The notes under the pieces: model-generated
What the model was told of the DNA's origin: nothing
Seen by the model: only the letters and a program-made list of their open reading frames with translations
The model's database searches: none
Position numbers and translations under genes: made by a program
Assembly: GCA_964480635.1 (NCBI GenBank)
Contig: CAYZQE010000012.1
Location: forward strand, 1 to 37,921
Reading direction: 5' to 3'
DNA: 37,921 bases
Source: CAYZQE01 sp964480635
GTDB lineage: Bacteria > Pseudomonadota > Gammaproteobacteria > GCA-001735895
In this document: one piece after another, positions 26,453-36,101 of the stretch
How the letters are laid out: each line of letters begins with the position of its first letter
How positions within the stretch are numbered: position 1 is the first letter of the stretch

Positions 26453-27013
26453 TCATCGCAATACCCACTCCTTCCAATCGCTACTAATATCCCAACTGCC
26501 ACCTAGCAAGGAGTCAGCCCTTAATGGTTTAGGCAAAGCAGAGACATCTACTTTTAATCGAATGCGGGCATATATTTTATTTTGAGTAGAAAAGTGTTCT
26601 TTATCCAAAATTGGAAATTTGTGAAGACTCCCTACCTGACGCAAAGCAGTCGCTAGAGAGTCATGGTGATGACTTGATCCATCACTCAAATTATCTAATT
26701 TAATGCGACCGAATAAAGGTAAATAATGCAGAAGATAGTGTTGCTCTATAGTCACTAAAGAGCGATCGAACCACCAATTATTTGATTCTTTAACCTCAAT
26801 TTGCAACAGTAATGGCAAGGGGATACCGCTATAAACGGCTTGTTCTAAGTAATCGGGTAAATGTGATTCAATCCTCGCATCCATATAATAAGTGCGCTCA
26901 TCTTCATAGCTTAACACCTCGATGACTCTTATCCCTTGTTCTGGCTGTTGGGCACTAATGTTTGAGGTAAAAATATTAAGCAACAACGTTAGAAAAAAGA
27001 GTGCCTTCCTCAT
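26453..27013 (-). CDS. DUF4390 domain protein, exported
   Basis: A 186-residue protein with a signal peptide (MRKALFFLTLLLNIFTSNISA) and a beta-rich mature domain (YMDARIESHLPDYLEQAVYSG, a positively matched DUF4390 pattern, ending in SWDISSDWKEWVL). Function is unknown for the family. Its genes nearly always sit between rsmB and ntrYX, suggesting a role with the kinase's periplasmic region; that is inference. ATG overlaps the rsmB stop as TAATG, so translation is probably coupled. Confidence 0.9.
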   Translation of the reverse strand: MRKALFFLTLLLNIFTSNISAQQPEQGIRVIEVLSYEDERTYYMDARIESHLPDYLEQAVYSGIPLPLLLQIEVKESNNWWFDRSLVTIEQHYLLHYLPLFGRIKLDNLSDGSSHHHDSLATALRQVGSLHKFPILDKEHFSTQNKIYARIRLKVDVSALPKPLRADSLLGGSWDISSDWKEWVLR

Positions 27014-28314
27014 TATAAGGCCTTCTTCACTTTGGCATAATAAAAGCCATCATGGCCATACTTTGACGGCAGGACCTGTAGTCCAACTGGGCGCTGTTGA
27101 GCCCAATGCATTGGCTTTATTTTAATTTCAAAACAATCCTTATGTTGCTGTAAAAAAGAAGCTATCTGTAATTCATTTTCTTGTTTGAAGATAGAGCAGG
27201 TACAGTACAAAAGCTCGCCTCCTGGTTTTAACAAGGGCCATAAGGCATTTAATATTTTAGCCTGCAAGGACGTTAATTGATCAATGTCTTCAGCGCGTCT
27301 TAACACTTTAATATCTGGGTGTCGGCGCATAATGCCGCTAGCAGAGCAGGGCGCATCAATTAAAATTCGATCAAACAATTCGCCTTCAAACCAATCAGCT
27401 GGCGAGCTTGCATCGCCGCAAACAACTGATATGTCATGCCCTAAGCGTTTAATATTATCGTTTAAGCGCTGTATGCGCTTTGACTCGTTTTCGACGGAAA
27501 TAATTTTAATATTTTCGCCTAACTCCGCTATATGCGTCCCCTTTCCCCCTGGCGCTGCGCACGCATCTAAAACCCGCATACCGTGTTTAACATCAAGCAA
27601 TTGCGAGGCCATTTGAGCCGAGCCATCTTGCACATAAAAAGCACCTTGCTCAAAGCCCGGTAAATTTGTCACATCTTGAGCATGGGTTAACCTTATATAA
27701 GCAGGCAAGGTACTATCGAGTTCGAAGTCAATGTCACACTCTGTTAATTGCTTTAAAAAATCGGTTATGCCTATTTTTTTGCTATTAACTCGTAATGATA
27801 TGAATGCTTTTTGGTTACCGTAAGTGAACACATCATTTTTTTCTTCTGGCCAATCTTGATTAATCATGTCACTCACCCACTGCGGATAAGATAATGCTTG
27901 ATCCATATAATCAAGCTCATCAAATGATTTTTTAGCAAATTGCCTTAACAAAGCATTAACCAAACCTTTTGCCCATTTCTTGCGTATTTTAAAAACTAAA
28001 TTAACCGTTTCATTAACCGCAGCATGGTCACTGGTGTGCATAAACTGCAATTGATACATACCTAAAAAGATAATTAATAAAACATCATGGTCTTTTTTTC
28101 TAATGGGCTTTTTTAACTGTGTTTTTGCCATGGCATCAAAATAATAAAACCAACGGCAAACACCAAACACCATTTCACGAATTTGGGCCGCATGTTGATG
28201 CTCATTGAGATGTGATTGCAGTTCCGATAAAGAACGTCCCTTGGTGACAATTTGCACTAAGCAATCTAGCGCAACTTCTCTGGCTGTTTTTACCTTAGCT
28301 GGAGGCGTATTCAT
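27013..28314 (-). CDS. rsmB: 16S rRNA (cytosine-967-C5) methyltransferase
   Basis: A 433-residue protein (E. coli RsmB 429). The N-terminal NusB-like RNA-binding domain (1-~140) is followed by the SAM-dependent methyltransferase domain with the SAM loop LDACAAPGGKGTHI, DAPCSASGIMRRHPD holding one catalytic cysteine and YCTCSIF holding the nucleophile. It methylates C967 of 16S rRNA. The start overlaps the end of fmt by 20 bases, and the stop overlaps the DUF4390 start. Confidence 0.96.
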   Translation of the reverse strand: MNTPPAKVKTAREVALDCLVQIVTKGRSLSELQSHLNEHQHAAQIREMVFGVCRWFYYFDAMAKTQLKKPIRKKDHDVLLIIFLGMYQLQFMHTSDHAAVNETVNLVFKIRKKWAKGLVNALLRQFAKKSFDELDYMDQALSYPQWVSDMINQDWPEEKNDVFTYGNQKAFISLRVNSKKIGITDFLKQLTECDIDFELDSTLPAYIRLTHAQDVTNLPGFEQGAFYVQDGSAQMASQLLDVKHGMRVLDACAAPGGKGTHIAELGENIKIISVENESKRIQRLNDNIKRLGHDISVVCGDASSPADWFEGELFDRILIDAPCSASGIMRRHPDIKVLRRAEDIDQLTSLQAKILNALWPLLKPGGELLYCTCSIFKQENELQIASFLQQHKDCFEIKIKPMHWAQQRPVGLQVLPSKYGHDGFYYAKVKKAL

Positions 28315-29239
28315 CGAATATGTCTCCTACCCAGTTTTTAGAATTTGCTAAATCTTTAGCAAAAACGCGCTTTTTTCCGGGGATTTGTAATTGCTCCACA
28401 ATAATCGCACCGTCTCCACAAGCAACTAATAAACCATCTTTGTCATGCTTTAATATAGTCCCTGCTATGCCGCCTTCATTCACCGCAAGTTGAGCGCTGT
28501 GTATTTTTATTGCCTCGCCTTGTTTTAACGCAACGCTGCCCGGCCAAGGATAAAACGCCCTTATCTTTCTCTCTATTTCTTGCGCTGATAGTAACCAGTT
28601 TATTTGACCTTCTGCTTTAGTCATTTTACGCGCATAAGTACTTAACTCATCATCTTGTGGTTGAGCGCTCAATTGACCATGTTCAATTTGTTGCATCACC
28701 TTAACAATGTTTTGCCCACCAACAAGCATAAGCTCGTCGTGCAATGAGCTTGCTGTTGTTTGAGCTGTTATAGAGATAGCCATGCTCAACAAAGCATCGC
28801 CCGTATCTAGCCCTTCATCCATTTGCATAATGGTCACACCTGTTTCGCAGTCACCCGCTTCAATGGCTCGTTGAATCGGCGCTGCACCACGCCATCTAGG
28901 CAATAAAGACGCATGAATATTAATACAGCCAAAACGAAATAACTGTAATACTGGTTTTGGCAAAATCAAACCATATGCCGTCACCACCATCACATCAGCA
29001 TTGAAGTGTTTTAAACCGTTTAGCGATTCTTCTGTTTTTAATGAAGCGGGCTGAAAAACAGGAATGCCTGCATTTTGTGCGAATTGTTTTACTGGGCTTG
29101 CTGTTAGCTTTTTACCGCGCCCCGAAGGCCTATCTGGCTGGGTATAGACCGCAACCACATTATGTTCTGACTGATGCAGAGCCTCGAGAGCCGCGACTGA
29201 AAAATCAGGCGTTCCCGCATATATTATATTTAGCGCCAT
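28295..29239 (-). CDS. fmt: Methionyl-tRNA formyltransferase
   Basis: A 314-residue protein (E. coli Fmt 315). The catalytic N-terminal domain shows the formyl-THF site INIHASLLPRWRGAAPI with Asn107 and His109, and Asp147 in EGLDTGD; the C-terminal OB-like domain (~205-314) binds the acceptor stem of initiator tRNA. It formylates Met-tRNAi. It is second in the operon, 21 bases after def, which removes the formyl group that Fmt adds. Confidence 0.97.
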   Translation of the reverse strand: MALNIIYAGTPDFSVAALEALHQSEHNVVAVYTQPDRPSGRGKKLTASPVKQFAQNAGIPVFQPASLKTEESLNGLKHFNADVMVVTAYGLILPKPVLQLFRFGCINIHASLLPRWRGAAPIQRAIEAGDCETGVTIMQMDEGLDTGDALLSMAISITAQTTASSLHDELMLVGGQNIVKVMQQIEHGQLSAQPQDDELSTYARKMTKAEGQINWLLSAQEIERKIRAFYPWPGSVALKQGEAIKIHSAQLAVNEGGIAGTILKHDKDGLLVACGDGAIIVEQLQIPGKKRVFAKDLANSKNWVGDIFDEYASS

Positions 29240-29260
29240 ATTTTTAAAGTCGTTAATAAA

Positions 29261-29770
29261 TTAACTGATAATTCCCTGCTTTTTTTGCTTCTCTAATTTC
29301 TTTTGAATTCGAGTCCTTTTTAAAGACGATATATAGTCTACAAATAATTTACCGTCTAAATGATCCATTTCATGTTGAATACAGACTGCTTTTAAACCTT
29401 CTGCTGAAAACTCAAAACTTTCTCCTTGTACGTTTTTCGCTTTAATTTTAATTTTTTCGTAACGTTTAACGACTTCGTAAAACCCAGGAATAGACAAACA
29501 CCCTTCATCACCTTCTTCTTCACCTTCAAATTCAATAATTTCAGGGTTAATTAAGCACAATGGATCATCTTTCTCTTCTGACACATCCATAACCAGCAAT
29601 CGTTTTAAAACATTGACTTGAGTCGCGGCTAAACCAATGCCCGGTGCTTCATACATTGTTTCAAACATATCACTAACAAAAGTACGCAAAGAGACATCAA
29701 AATCAGTCACTTCTTTTGCCTTTAGACGCAAACGTTTATCCGGAAAATGTAAAATATTTAATACTGACAT
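29261..29770 (-). CDS. def: Peptide deformylase
   Basis: A 169-residue enzyme (E. coli PDF 169) with all three signatures: PGIGLAATQ (43-51), EGCLS with metal ligand Cys91, and HEMDHLDG with His133, Glu134 and His137. It removes the formyl group from nascent proteins. First gene of the eight-gene operon def-fmt-rsmB-DUF4390-ntrY-ntrX-trkA-trkH, preceded by a TATAAT box and diverging from the LysM gene. Confidence 0.98.
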   Translation of the reverse strand: MSVLNILHFPDKRLRLKAKEVTDFDVSLRTFVSDMFETMYEAPGIGLAATQVNVLKRLLVMDVSEEKDDPLCLINPEIIEFEGEEEGDEGCLSIPGFYEVVKRYEKIKIKAKNVQGESFEFSAEGLKAVCIQHEMDHLDGKLFVDYISSLKRTRIQKKLEKQKKQGIIS

Positions 29771-29816
29771 AATTTAAACTTCAAAAAGTGAATTAAGTTT
29801 TTGCTCCAAGCGCATG

Positions 29817-29822
29817 ATTATA
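29817..29822 (-). promoter_or_regulatory. -10 box for the def operon
   Basis: A perfect TATAAT on the minus strand, about 47 bases before the def ATG, placing transcription start near 29810. The -35 region is poor (no TTGACA-like hexamer at 16-18 bases), so the assignment rests on the -10 box and position. Confidence 0.45.
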
Positions 29823-29950
29823 CTAGAATCTTATCATAAGAAATGGTCTTTCTAGTGATGAAACGAGCAATACAAAGCAATAATTTGTAATATTCATCAA
29901 AATAAAGCCTATAAAACAAACTACTTAAAGTAAAAAACAATAGGATTGTT

Positions 29951-31120
29951 ATGTTTCATTTAAATAAAATTACATTAGCCCACGTCTTTTCGATTCTGTT
30001 TGTTATTTTACTCAGCGGCTGTTCAAGCAAACAAATTATTCATAATTCAGATCCCGTCACTAAAAAACAACAGGCACCTCAAGACACTGTTACTGCCGTC
30101 ATAACAGAACAAGCCCCTCGCGAAACAATAATCTATGAGCCAGAAAGCGCTGAGCTTTACACGGTTCAAAAGGGTGATACCTTATGGGATATTTCTTCTC
30201 ATTTTTTACGCGACCCTTGGTTATGGCCCGAAATTTGGTACAAAAACCCTCAAATTGACAACCCACACCTGATTTATCCTGGCGACCAATTAGCCATTAT
30301 TTACGTGGGTGGCCAAAAACGCGTTCAACTCATAAAACGAGGTGAAGTCTTTAAACAAACTAAAGGTTTAAAAATCGTTAAAATTTCTCCTCGTATCCAT
30401 TCTAAACCCATTGACTCTAGTATCCCTAGTATTCCGATTGACTCCATACGCCAATTATTAGCGCGTCCCATTTTAATTGATGAGCAAGAGCTTGCCGATT
30501 CGGCCTATGTACTATCGAGTGTTGACCAGCATCTGGCTAATAGCACAGGCGATGTGGTTTACGTTCGTGGCATTGACCCCAATAGCAAGCAGGGTAAATA
30601 CCATATTTTTCGCCCCAATAAATCGCTTAAAGACCCAATTACCGGTGAGATTTATGGCTATGAGTCATTATATCTTGGCGAAGCTAAAATATTAAAGCAT
30701 GGGGACCCCGCATCGCTTCGCATCACATCATCGACAAGAGAAATTTTACGCGATGACCGCTTAATTCCTGTTAGTAACTTGGATATTGAGCGAGACTTTT
30801 TCCCCGTTGTACCCAATAATGATATTAATGGGCGTGTTATTTCAATATTAGACGGTATTTCTCAGGTCGGCCAATATAGCACCATCGCTATCAACTTAGG
30901 CGCTCGTGATGATATTCAAGTTGGTCACTTGGTTAGAATTGACCACCTTGGTGCCGTCATTAGAGACCATAATGAAGCAGACCCAAAATTTTTAATTAAA
31001 TTACCCAATGAGACATCAGGAATAGCTTTAGTCATTAAAACCTATGAAAAAATGAGCTTTTGCTTAATTTTAGAAGCAGTAGTCCCGATTAGACTTGATG
31101 ACCTTGTTGTTAAACCTTAA
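29951..31120 (+). CDS. LysM-domain lipoprotein
   Basis: A 389-residue protein with a lipoprotein signal sequence and lipobox LLSGC (cysteine at about residue 24), so the mature protein is lipid-anchored. One LysM domain lies at ~70-115 (YTVQKGDTLWDISSHFL ... YPGDQLAI), which binds peptidoglycan; the remaining ~270 residues are a conserved but uncharacterised domain. The family is found upstream of dprA in most gammaproteobacteria. Start ATG 29951 follows AGGA at a suitable spacing. It diverges from def and heads the LysM-dprA-smg-topA-tsaC group. Confidence 0.93.
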   Translation: MFHLNKITLAHVFSILFVILLSGCSSKQIIHNSDPVTKKQQAPQDTVTAVITEQAPRETIIYEPESAELYTVQKGDTLWDISSHFLRDPWLWPEIWYKNPQIDNPHLIYPGDQLAIIYVGGQKRVQLIKRGEVFKQTKGLKIVKISPRIHSKPIDSSIPSIPIDSIRQLLARPILIDEQELADSAYVLSSVDQHLANSTGDVVYVRGIDPNSKQGKYHIFRPNKSLKDPITGEIYGYESLYLGEAKILKHGDPASLRITSSTREILRDDRLIPVSNLDIERDFFPVVPNNDINGRVISILDGISQVGQYSTIAINLGARDDIQVGHLVRIDHLGAVIRDHNEADPKFLIKLPNETSGIALVIKTYEKMSFCLILEAVVPIRLDDLVVKP

Positions 31121-31163
31121 ACGTTAATTAAGCCCTACTTTTGGCTAGGATGGCCATAGTAAA

Positions 31164-32297
31164 ATGAATCAAACTCTCAATGACGAAACACTCAGGCAAT
31201 TCCTTGCCCTTAATCATAGCCAGGGCATTGGCCCCATTAGCTTCTATAATTTATTAGAATATTTTGAACAAAATATCTCAGCCATCTTTAAAGCATCTAA
31301 TGACGAATTGGTTCAAACAGGGTTAAATGGACGCCAAATCAATGGCATTAAAAATGCGCCTTGGCAAAAAGTTGATGACATATTAACTTGGAGTAACGAA
31401 AAGCAACACGCCATTCTCACCAGCTCAGATCACAACTACCCCCCTTTATTAAATGAGTTGGTCGACAAACCACCCGTGCTGTATCTATCTGGCGACCCCA
31501 GCTTGCTTAATACGCCCCAAATTGCAATCGTTGGCAGCCGCACCGCCACACCCTCTGGCCTACAAATAGCCAAACACTTTGCTTCTTACCTCGCCCAAAA
31601 TGGCATCACCATTACCAGCGGCATGGCTTTAGGCATTGATACGGCGAGTCACCAAGGTGCTTTAAGCGTGAAGGGTAAAACAATCGCTGTGACAGGGACG
31701 GGTTTAGATCGAATTTACCCCTCCAAAAATAAAGCCTTAGCCTACGATATTTTTGAGCAAGGCCTATTAATTTCAGAGCTTGCATTAGGAACCAACCCTA
31801 GTAAATCCAGCTTTCCAAAACGGAATCGCATCATTAGCGGCTTAAGCCTAGGAACGCTTGTTGTCGAAGCAACTGAAAAAAGCGGCTCATTAATTACCGC
31901 TTATAAAGCACTTGAACAGGGGCGTGAAGTCTTTGCTATTCCTAGCTCCATTCATAACCCCCACGCAAAGGGATGCCATCAACTCATAAAAAATGGGGCC
32001 AAGTTAGTAGACCAAGCGAGCGACATTATAGAAGAGCTAACTAGCCTATTAGGCTATATTGCAGACCTTGAAAAACCAAACAATACCCCCACCGTTAACG
32101 AACAACAATTAGATGATGATTACATTTTTGTTCTCGAAAAAATGGGTTATGACCCTATCAGCATCGATGAAATTGTTTATACAAGCGGCTTGACCATTGA
32201 TAAAGTATCCTCCATGCTACTAATCTTAGAGCTAAAAGATCATATTATTACTGCGCCTGGCGGATTATACGTCAGGACTTCTACGAGGTTTTCATGA
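31164..32297 (+). CDS. dprA: DNA-processing protein DprA
   Basis: A 377-residue protein with an N-terminal helix-hairpin/SAM-like region (~1-75), the Rossmann core (~80-295, VGSRTATPSG, TSGMALGIDTASHQGAL, TGTGLDRIYPSKN, FPKRNRIISGLSLGTLVVEA) and a C-terminal winged-helix DML1-like domain (~315-370). DprA loads RecA on incoming single strands during natural transformation. The stop overlaps smg by four bases. Its presence alone does not prove competence. Confidence 0.97.
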   Translation: MNQTLNDETLRQFLALNHSQGIGPISFYNLLEYFEQNISAIFKASNDELVQTGLNGRQINGIKNAPWQKVDDILTWSNEKQHAILTSSDHNYPPLLNELVDKPPVLYLSGDPSLLNTPQIAIVGSRTATPSGLQIAKHFASYLAQNGITITSGMALGIDTASHQGALSVKGKTIAVTGTGLDRIYPSKNKALAYDIFEQGLLISELALGTNPSKSSFPKRNRIISGLSLGTLVVEATEKSGSLITAYKALEQGREVFAIPSSIHNPHAKGCHQLIKNGAKLVDQASDIIEELTSLLGYIADLEKPNNTPTVNEQQLDDDYIFVLEKMGYDPISIDEIVYTSGLTIDKVSSMLLILELKDHIITAPGGLYVRTSTRFS

Positions 32298-32770
32298 AAG
32301 AAAATGTAATTGACGTACTTATGTATATTTTTTCCAGTTATGTTGATTCTGATGATATCTTACCCGAAGATAGAGCGGGCATTGATGCTGACTTAGTTGA
32401 AGCTGGGTTTGAAAATGATGCCATTGATAAAGCGTTTGAATGGCTTGATGGACTAGCGCTTAGTGATTCATCACAACGTTTAAACCAATCTGATAAAGCT
32501 TTTCGTGTTTTTTCTAGCCATGAATTAGATAATTTGGATAAAAAAGCACGCAGCCTTTTAGTCTATTTAGAACACGCAGGCGTTTTAACACCTGAGCTAA
32601 GAGAGCTTGCCATTAACCGGATTATTGCCTTAGGCGGTGGTCACGACATTGATCTTGATGATATTAAATGGGTCATCATGATGGTGTTATTTAACAACGA
32701 AGAAGATGAATCATCACTTTGGCATTATGAAGATGTCGTTTTTGATGACCAACCGACTTATTATCATTAA
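32294..32770 (+). CDS. smg: Smg family protein (DUF494)
   Basis: A 158-residue protein (E. coli Smg 157) starting MKENVIDVLMYIFSSYVDSD and containing the FRVFSSHELDNLDKKARSLL and LGGGHDIDLDDIKWVIMMVL blocks typical of the family. It is acidic, cytoplasmic and without a settled function. It overlaps dprA by four bases and precedes topA by 20, the usual dprA-smg-topA arrangement. Confidence 0.95.
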   Translation: MKENVIDVLMYIFSSYVDSDDILPEDRAGIDADLVEAGFENDAIDKAFEWLDGLALSDSSQRLNQSDKAFRVFSSHELDNLDKKARSLLVYLEHAGVLTPELRELAINRIIALGGGHDIDLDDIKWVIMMVLFNNEEDESSLWHYEDVVFDDQPTYYH

Positions 32771-32790
32771 TCTAACAAACAATATCGCTC

Positions 32791-35247
32791 ATGGCCAAAC
32801 ATCTTATTATTGTAGAGTCCCCTGCAAAATCTAAAACCATTGAAAAATATTTAGGTAAGGACTATAAAGTTCTTGCTTCGTATGGTCATGTCCGAGACTT
32901 AATTCCTAAAGAAGGCGCTGTCGAAACAGACAACGGCTTTAAAATGAATTATGAAGTTGTCGAACGCAATGAAAAACACGTTAACGCCATTGCCAAAGAA
33001 TTAAAAAAAGCTGAAACTCTCTATCTAGCAACCGATCCAGACCGCGAAGGTGAAGCCATTTCTTGGCACCTATTAGAGTTATTAAAAGAAAAAAACGCGC
33101 TAAAAAACAAAAAAGTGCATCGTGTTACCTTTAACGAGATTACTAAATCTGCAGTTACCGAAGCCATCAATAATCCGGGGGAAATCCCCATTACTCAAGT
33201 TAATGCACAACAAGCACGACGTGCTTTAGACTATTTAGTTGGCTTTAACCTATCCCCATTACTCTGGCGAAAAATTCGCAGAGGTTTATCGGCAGGCCGC
33301 GTGCAAAGCCCTGCTTTACGCATGATTGTAGAACGTGAACTAGAAATAGAAGCCTTTAATCCTCTTGAATATTGGAGCATTGAGGCTGATAACGAACATC
33401 AAAGCCAAGCCTTTGTTGCTCGTTTAACACATTTAAAAGATGAAAAACTGAGCCAGTTTTCAATAACAAATACGGCTGATGCTGAAACAGCCCACAAACA
33501 CTTAACGCAAAGCTCTCATAATGAGCTCATTGTTAAAAAAGTGGTTAAAAAGCAACGCAAGCGTAACCCGACCGCCCCTTTTACAACATCAACCTTACAG
33601 CAAGAAGCCTCTCGTAAACTAGGTTTTGGCACCCAAAAAACCATGCGTACAGCGCAAAAACTGTATGAAGGCATTGATATTGGCAATGGACAAGAAGGCT
33701 TAATCACCTATATGCGTACCGATTCGGTTAATTTATCGAATGAAGCCATCGAAAACTTTAGAACCATGATTGCCCAGCGTTATGGCAAAGATGCGGTGCC
33801 TGAATCACCTAAAATCTATAAATCAAAATCAAAAAATGCTCAAGAAGCGCACGAAGCTATTCGCCCAGCGAATGCTTTTAACCATCCAGACGAAATTAAA
33901 CAACACTTAAGCACTGATGAACATAAACTGTATAGCTTAATTTGGAAACGCGCTATTGCCAGCCAAATGATTCATGCCACATTAGATACCGTGACCGTTG
34001 ATCTAGCCTGCGGCATTGATAATACCTTTCGTGCAAATGGCTCAACCATCACTAACCTTGGTTTTATGCAGGTTTATACCGAAGGCCAAGATGATGTAAA
34101 GCAAGATGATTCAAAAGATAAAATTTTGCCTGCGATGGCAGAGGGCGACTCTATTAAGCTTAAAGAAATTCGCCTTGAACAACATTTTACCGAGCCACCC
34201 CCACGTTTTAGTGAAGCCAGCTTAGTAAAAACACTCGAAGAATATGGCATTGGTCGTCCATCTACCTATGCCTCAATCATCACCACATTATTAGACCGTG
34301 AATATGTTGAGCTTGAATCGAAACGCTTTTATCCAACTGATGTTGGGCGTATCGTTACGCGCTTTTTAACTCAGTATTTCTCTCAATATGTAGACTATGA
34401 TTTTACCGCTCAATTAGAGGACAGCTTAGATGCCATTTCTCGTGGAGAGCAAGAGTGGCAACCATTACTGGAACGTTTTTGGAAAGACTTTAAACCGCGT
34501 GTTGATGACACCATGGAAAACGTTAGCCGCGATGATGCTAACCAAGCACGTCAATTAGGGACAGACCCTAAAAGTGGTAAGCCCGTTTCTGTGCGTATGG
34601 GACGTTATGGCCCCTTTGTGCAAATTGGTACCCGTGAAGATGAAGACAAACCTAAGTTTGCTGGTCTTCGTCCTGGACAAAAGATGGACAAAATTGAGTT
34701 TGATGAAGCCATGGAACTATTCAAACTACCGCGTGATCTAGGTGAAACAGAAGATGGTGAGCCAGTCTCAACCAATGTAGGCCGCTTTGGGCCTTATGTG
34801 AAATATGGTAGCAAATATGTGTCGCTAAAAGTAAAAGAAGGCGACGATCCTTTTACGGTGACACTCGAACGTGCTTTAGAGCTGGTTAAAGAAAAGAAAG
34901 AGTTTGATGCCACCCGTGAAATCAAGATATTTGCCGATGCGGGCATTAAGATTTTACGTGGCCGTTATGGCCCCTACATTACGGATGGCACCAAAAATGC
35001 ACGCATCCCTAAAGATGTCGAAGACCCAGAAACCTTAACCTTAGAAACGTGCCAAGAACTTATTGAAAAGGCACCTATGCCAAAATCTAAGCGAAAAAAA
35101 GCATCTAAGAAAAAAGTGGTTAAAAAGAAGACTGTTAAGAAAAAGGCTACGAAGAAAAAAACAGCTAAAAAGAAAACAGTCAAGAAAAAGGCCATAAGTA
35201 CTAAGAAAGCAGGTGCAAAAAAAGCGGTTAGTAAAAAGAAATCTTAA
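32791..35247 (+). CDS. topA: DNA topoisomerase I, with lysine-rich tail
   Basis: An 818-residue type IA topoisomerase that relaxes negative supercoils. The TOPRIM domain has Glu9 (IIVESPAKSKT) and the acidic triad in DPDREGE (~82-88); the nucleophile is Tyr307 in LITYMRTDSVNLS. After the core come two or three topoisomerase C-terminal repeats (each with GRxGPYV/I: RMGRYGPFVQIG, NVGRFGPYVKYG, LRGRYGPYITDG). The CxxC zinc ribbons of E. coli TopA (865 residues) are absent: the C-terminus has no such pair. Instead the last ~55 residues form a KKK-type tail (KKKVVKKKTVKKK...) resembling histone H1-like tails. Its base sequence is low complexity. Confidence 0.97.
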   Translation: MAKHLIIVESPAKSKTIEKYLGKDYKVLASYGHVRDLIPKEGAVETDNGFKMNYEVVERNEKHVNAIAKELKKAETLYLATDPDREGEAISWHLLELLKEKNALKNKKVHRVTFNEITKSAVTEAINNPGEIPITQVNAQQARRALDYLVGFNLSPLLWRKIRRGLSAGRVQSPALRMIVERELEIEAFNPLEYWSIEADNEHQSQAFVARLTHLKDEKLSQFSITNTADAETAHKHLTQSSHNELIVKKVVKKQRKRNPTAPFTTSTLQQEASRKLGFGTQKTMRTAQKLYEGIDIGNGQEGLITYMRTDSVNLSNEAIENFRTMIAQRYGKDAVPESPKIYKSKSKNAQEAHEAIRPANAFNHPDEIKQHLSTDEHKLYSLIWKRAIASQMIHATLDTVTVDLACGIDNTFRANGSTITNLGFMQVYTEGQDDVKQDDSKDKILPAMAEGDSIKLKEIRLEQHFTEPPPRFSEASLVKTLEEYGIGRPSTYASIITTLLDREYVELESKRFYPTDVGRIVTRFLTQYFSQYVDYDFTAQLEDSLDAISRGEQEWQPLLERFWKDFKPRVDDTMENVSRDDANQARQLGTDPKSGKPVSVRMGRYGPFVQIGTREDEDKPKFAGLRPGQKMDKIEFDEAMELFKLPRDLGETEDGEPVSTNVGRFGPYVKYGSKYVSLKVKEGDDPFTVTLERALELVKEKKEFDATREIKIFADAGIKILRGRYGPYITDGTKNARIPKDVEDPETLTLETCQELIEKAPMPKSKRKKASKKKVVKKKTVKKKATKKKTAKKKTVKKKAISTKKAGAKKAVSKKKS

Positions 35248-35264
35248 GTTTTAATTAATCTGTT

Positions 35265-35819
35265 TTGCAACCCTTTCAACTGCGTCAGTTAACGTCTCGC
35301 CTTAATCAAGGTGACGTTATTGCTTATCCCACTGAAACTGTTTGGGGTTTAGGCTGCTTGCCTAATAATCTGCAGGCTCTTACCCATTTAGCTCAGATTA
35401 AGCAACGTTCATTAAGTAAGGGCTTTATTTTAGTCAGTCCAAATATTGAGCTTTGCCTTCCTTTTATTGATAAAGCTTATCATCAGCTTGCTCAAAAAAA
35501 AATCAGGTTAAATCCTCATCAAGCAACCACTTGGGTAGCCCCTAAATCTGCTTTAGTATCCCCCTTACTTAGTGGACACTTTTCAACCATCGCCATTCGC
35601 ATTAGTCCACACCCTTTTATTAATAATATCTGCCAATTAACCCAACTACCCTTAGTATCAACAAGCGTAAACATCAGTAAAAAACCGAGTTTAAATTCAT
35701 CATTGCTCATCACTAAACAGTTTCAAACATTAATTTTTAAAGTGGTTAAGGGTTATTTAAATGGGTCGGGTAAAAGCAGTCATATTTATGATTTAATCAG
35801 CGATGAGCGACTTAGGTAA
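35265..35819 (+). CDS. tsaC: Threonylcarbamoyl-AMP synthase
   Basis: A 184-residue YrdC-domain protein (E. coli TsaC 190), starting on TTG 35265 with a weak ribosome site. Family motifs are GDVIAYPTETVWGLGC, KQRSLSKGFILV, the STIAIRISPHP strand and PLVSTSVNIS. It makes threonylcarbamoyl-AMP for the t6A37 modification of ANN-decoding tRNAs. No ATG gives a family-length product, which supports the TTG. It lies 17 bases after topA; the lineage usually has dprA-smg-topA-tsaC. Confidence 0.94.
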   Translation: MQPFQLRQLTSRLNQGDVIAYPTETVWGLGCLPNNLQALTHLAQIKQRSLSKGFILVSPNIELCLPFIDKAYHQLAQKKIRLNPHQATTWVAPKSALVSPLLSGHFSTIAIRISPHPFINNICQLTQLPLVSTSVNISKKPSLNSSLLITKQFQTLIFKVVKGYLNGSGKSSHIYDLISDERLR

Positions 35820-36101
35820 CTTTTAAACGCATTCTTAGTGCTCACTCACTTATCAAAGCATCTAATCTTTGATAAAACACACTGAATCTCTTTTGGTAAC
35901 GACCATATGAAGTACGTCGTTAAGGAGACTCTGGTTCAATTTACCCTAAAAAAGAGTGCACTTTATTTGCCTAATGTAAGAACAACCCATGATAACTCTG
36001 ATAGTGCCTCCCAAACCATAAACTTTTTTCAAGCCCACTTAGCCTTGGCTTATTTTTTCTAACATCTATCCTTTTGTTTTATCAGTTAATTCTAAGCCTT
36101 T
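35820..36101. other. Intergenic region with a possible IS5-type end
   Basis: No gene is visible. Two structures stand out: an inverted repeat AACGAC / GTCGTT at about 35897-35921, and TTAAGGAGACTCTGGTTCAA at 35920-35939, which resembles the outer end of the MITE at 3646 (TTAA followed by GGAGcCTCTGaTTaA). A matching opposite end is not seen, so at most it is a decayed remnant. Readthrough from both convergent sides would meet here. Confidence 0.35.

Noticed and set aside
34974..35195. Minus-strand frame with a hydrophobic FFLTVFFLAVFF-like run
   Set aside because: It is the mirror of the lysine-rich topA tail; antisense AAG/AAA codons read as phenylalanine and leucine.
35897..35945. tRNA-like look of the stem plus GGTTCAA after tsaC
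   Set aside because: No acceptor stem, anticodon arm or correct spacing; the GGTTCAA is part of the IS5-like end.
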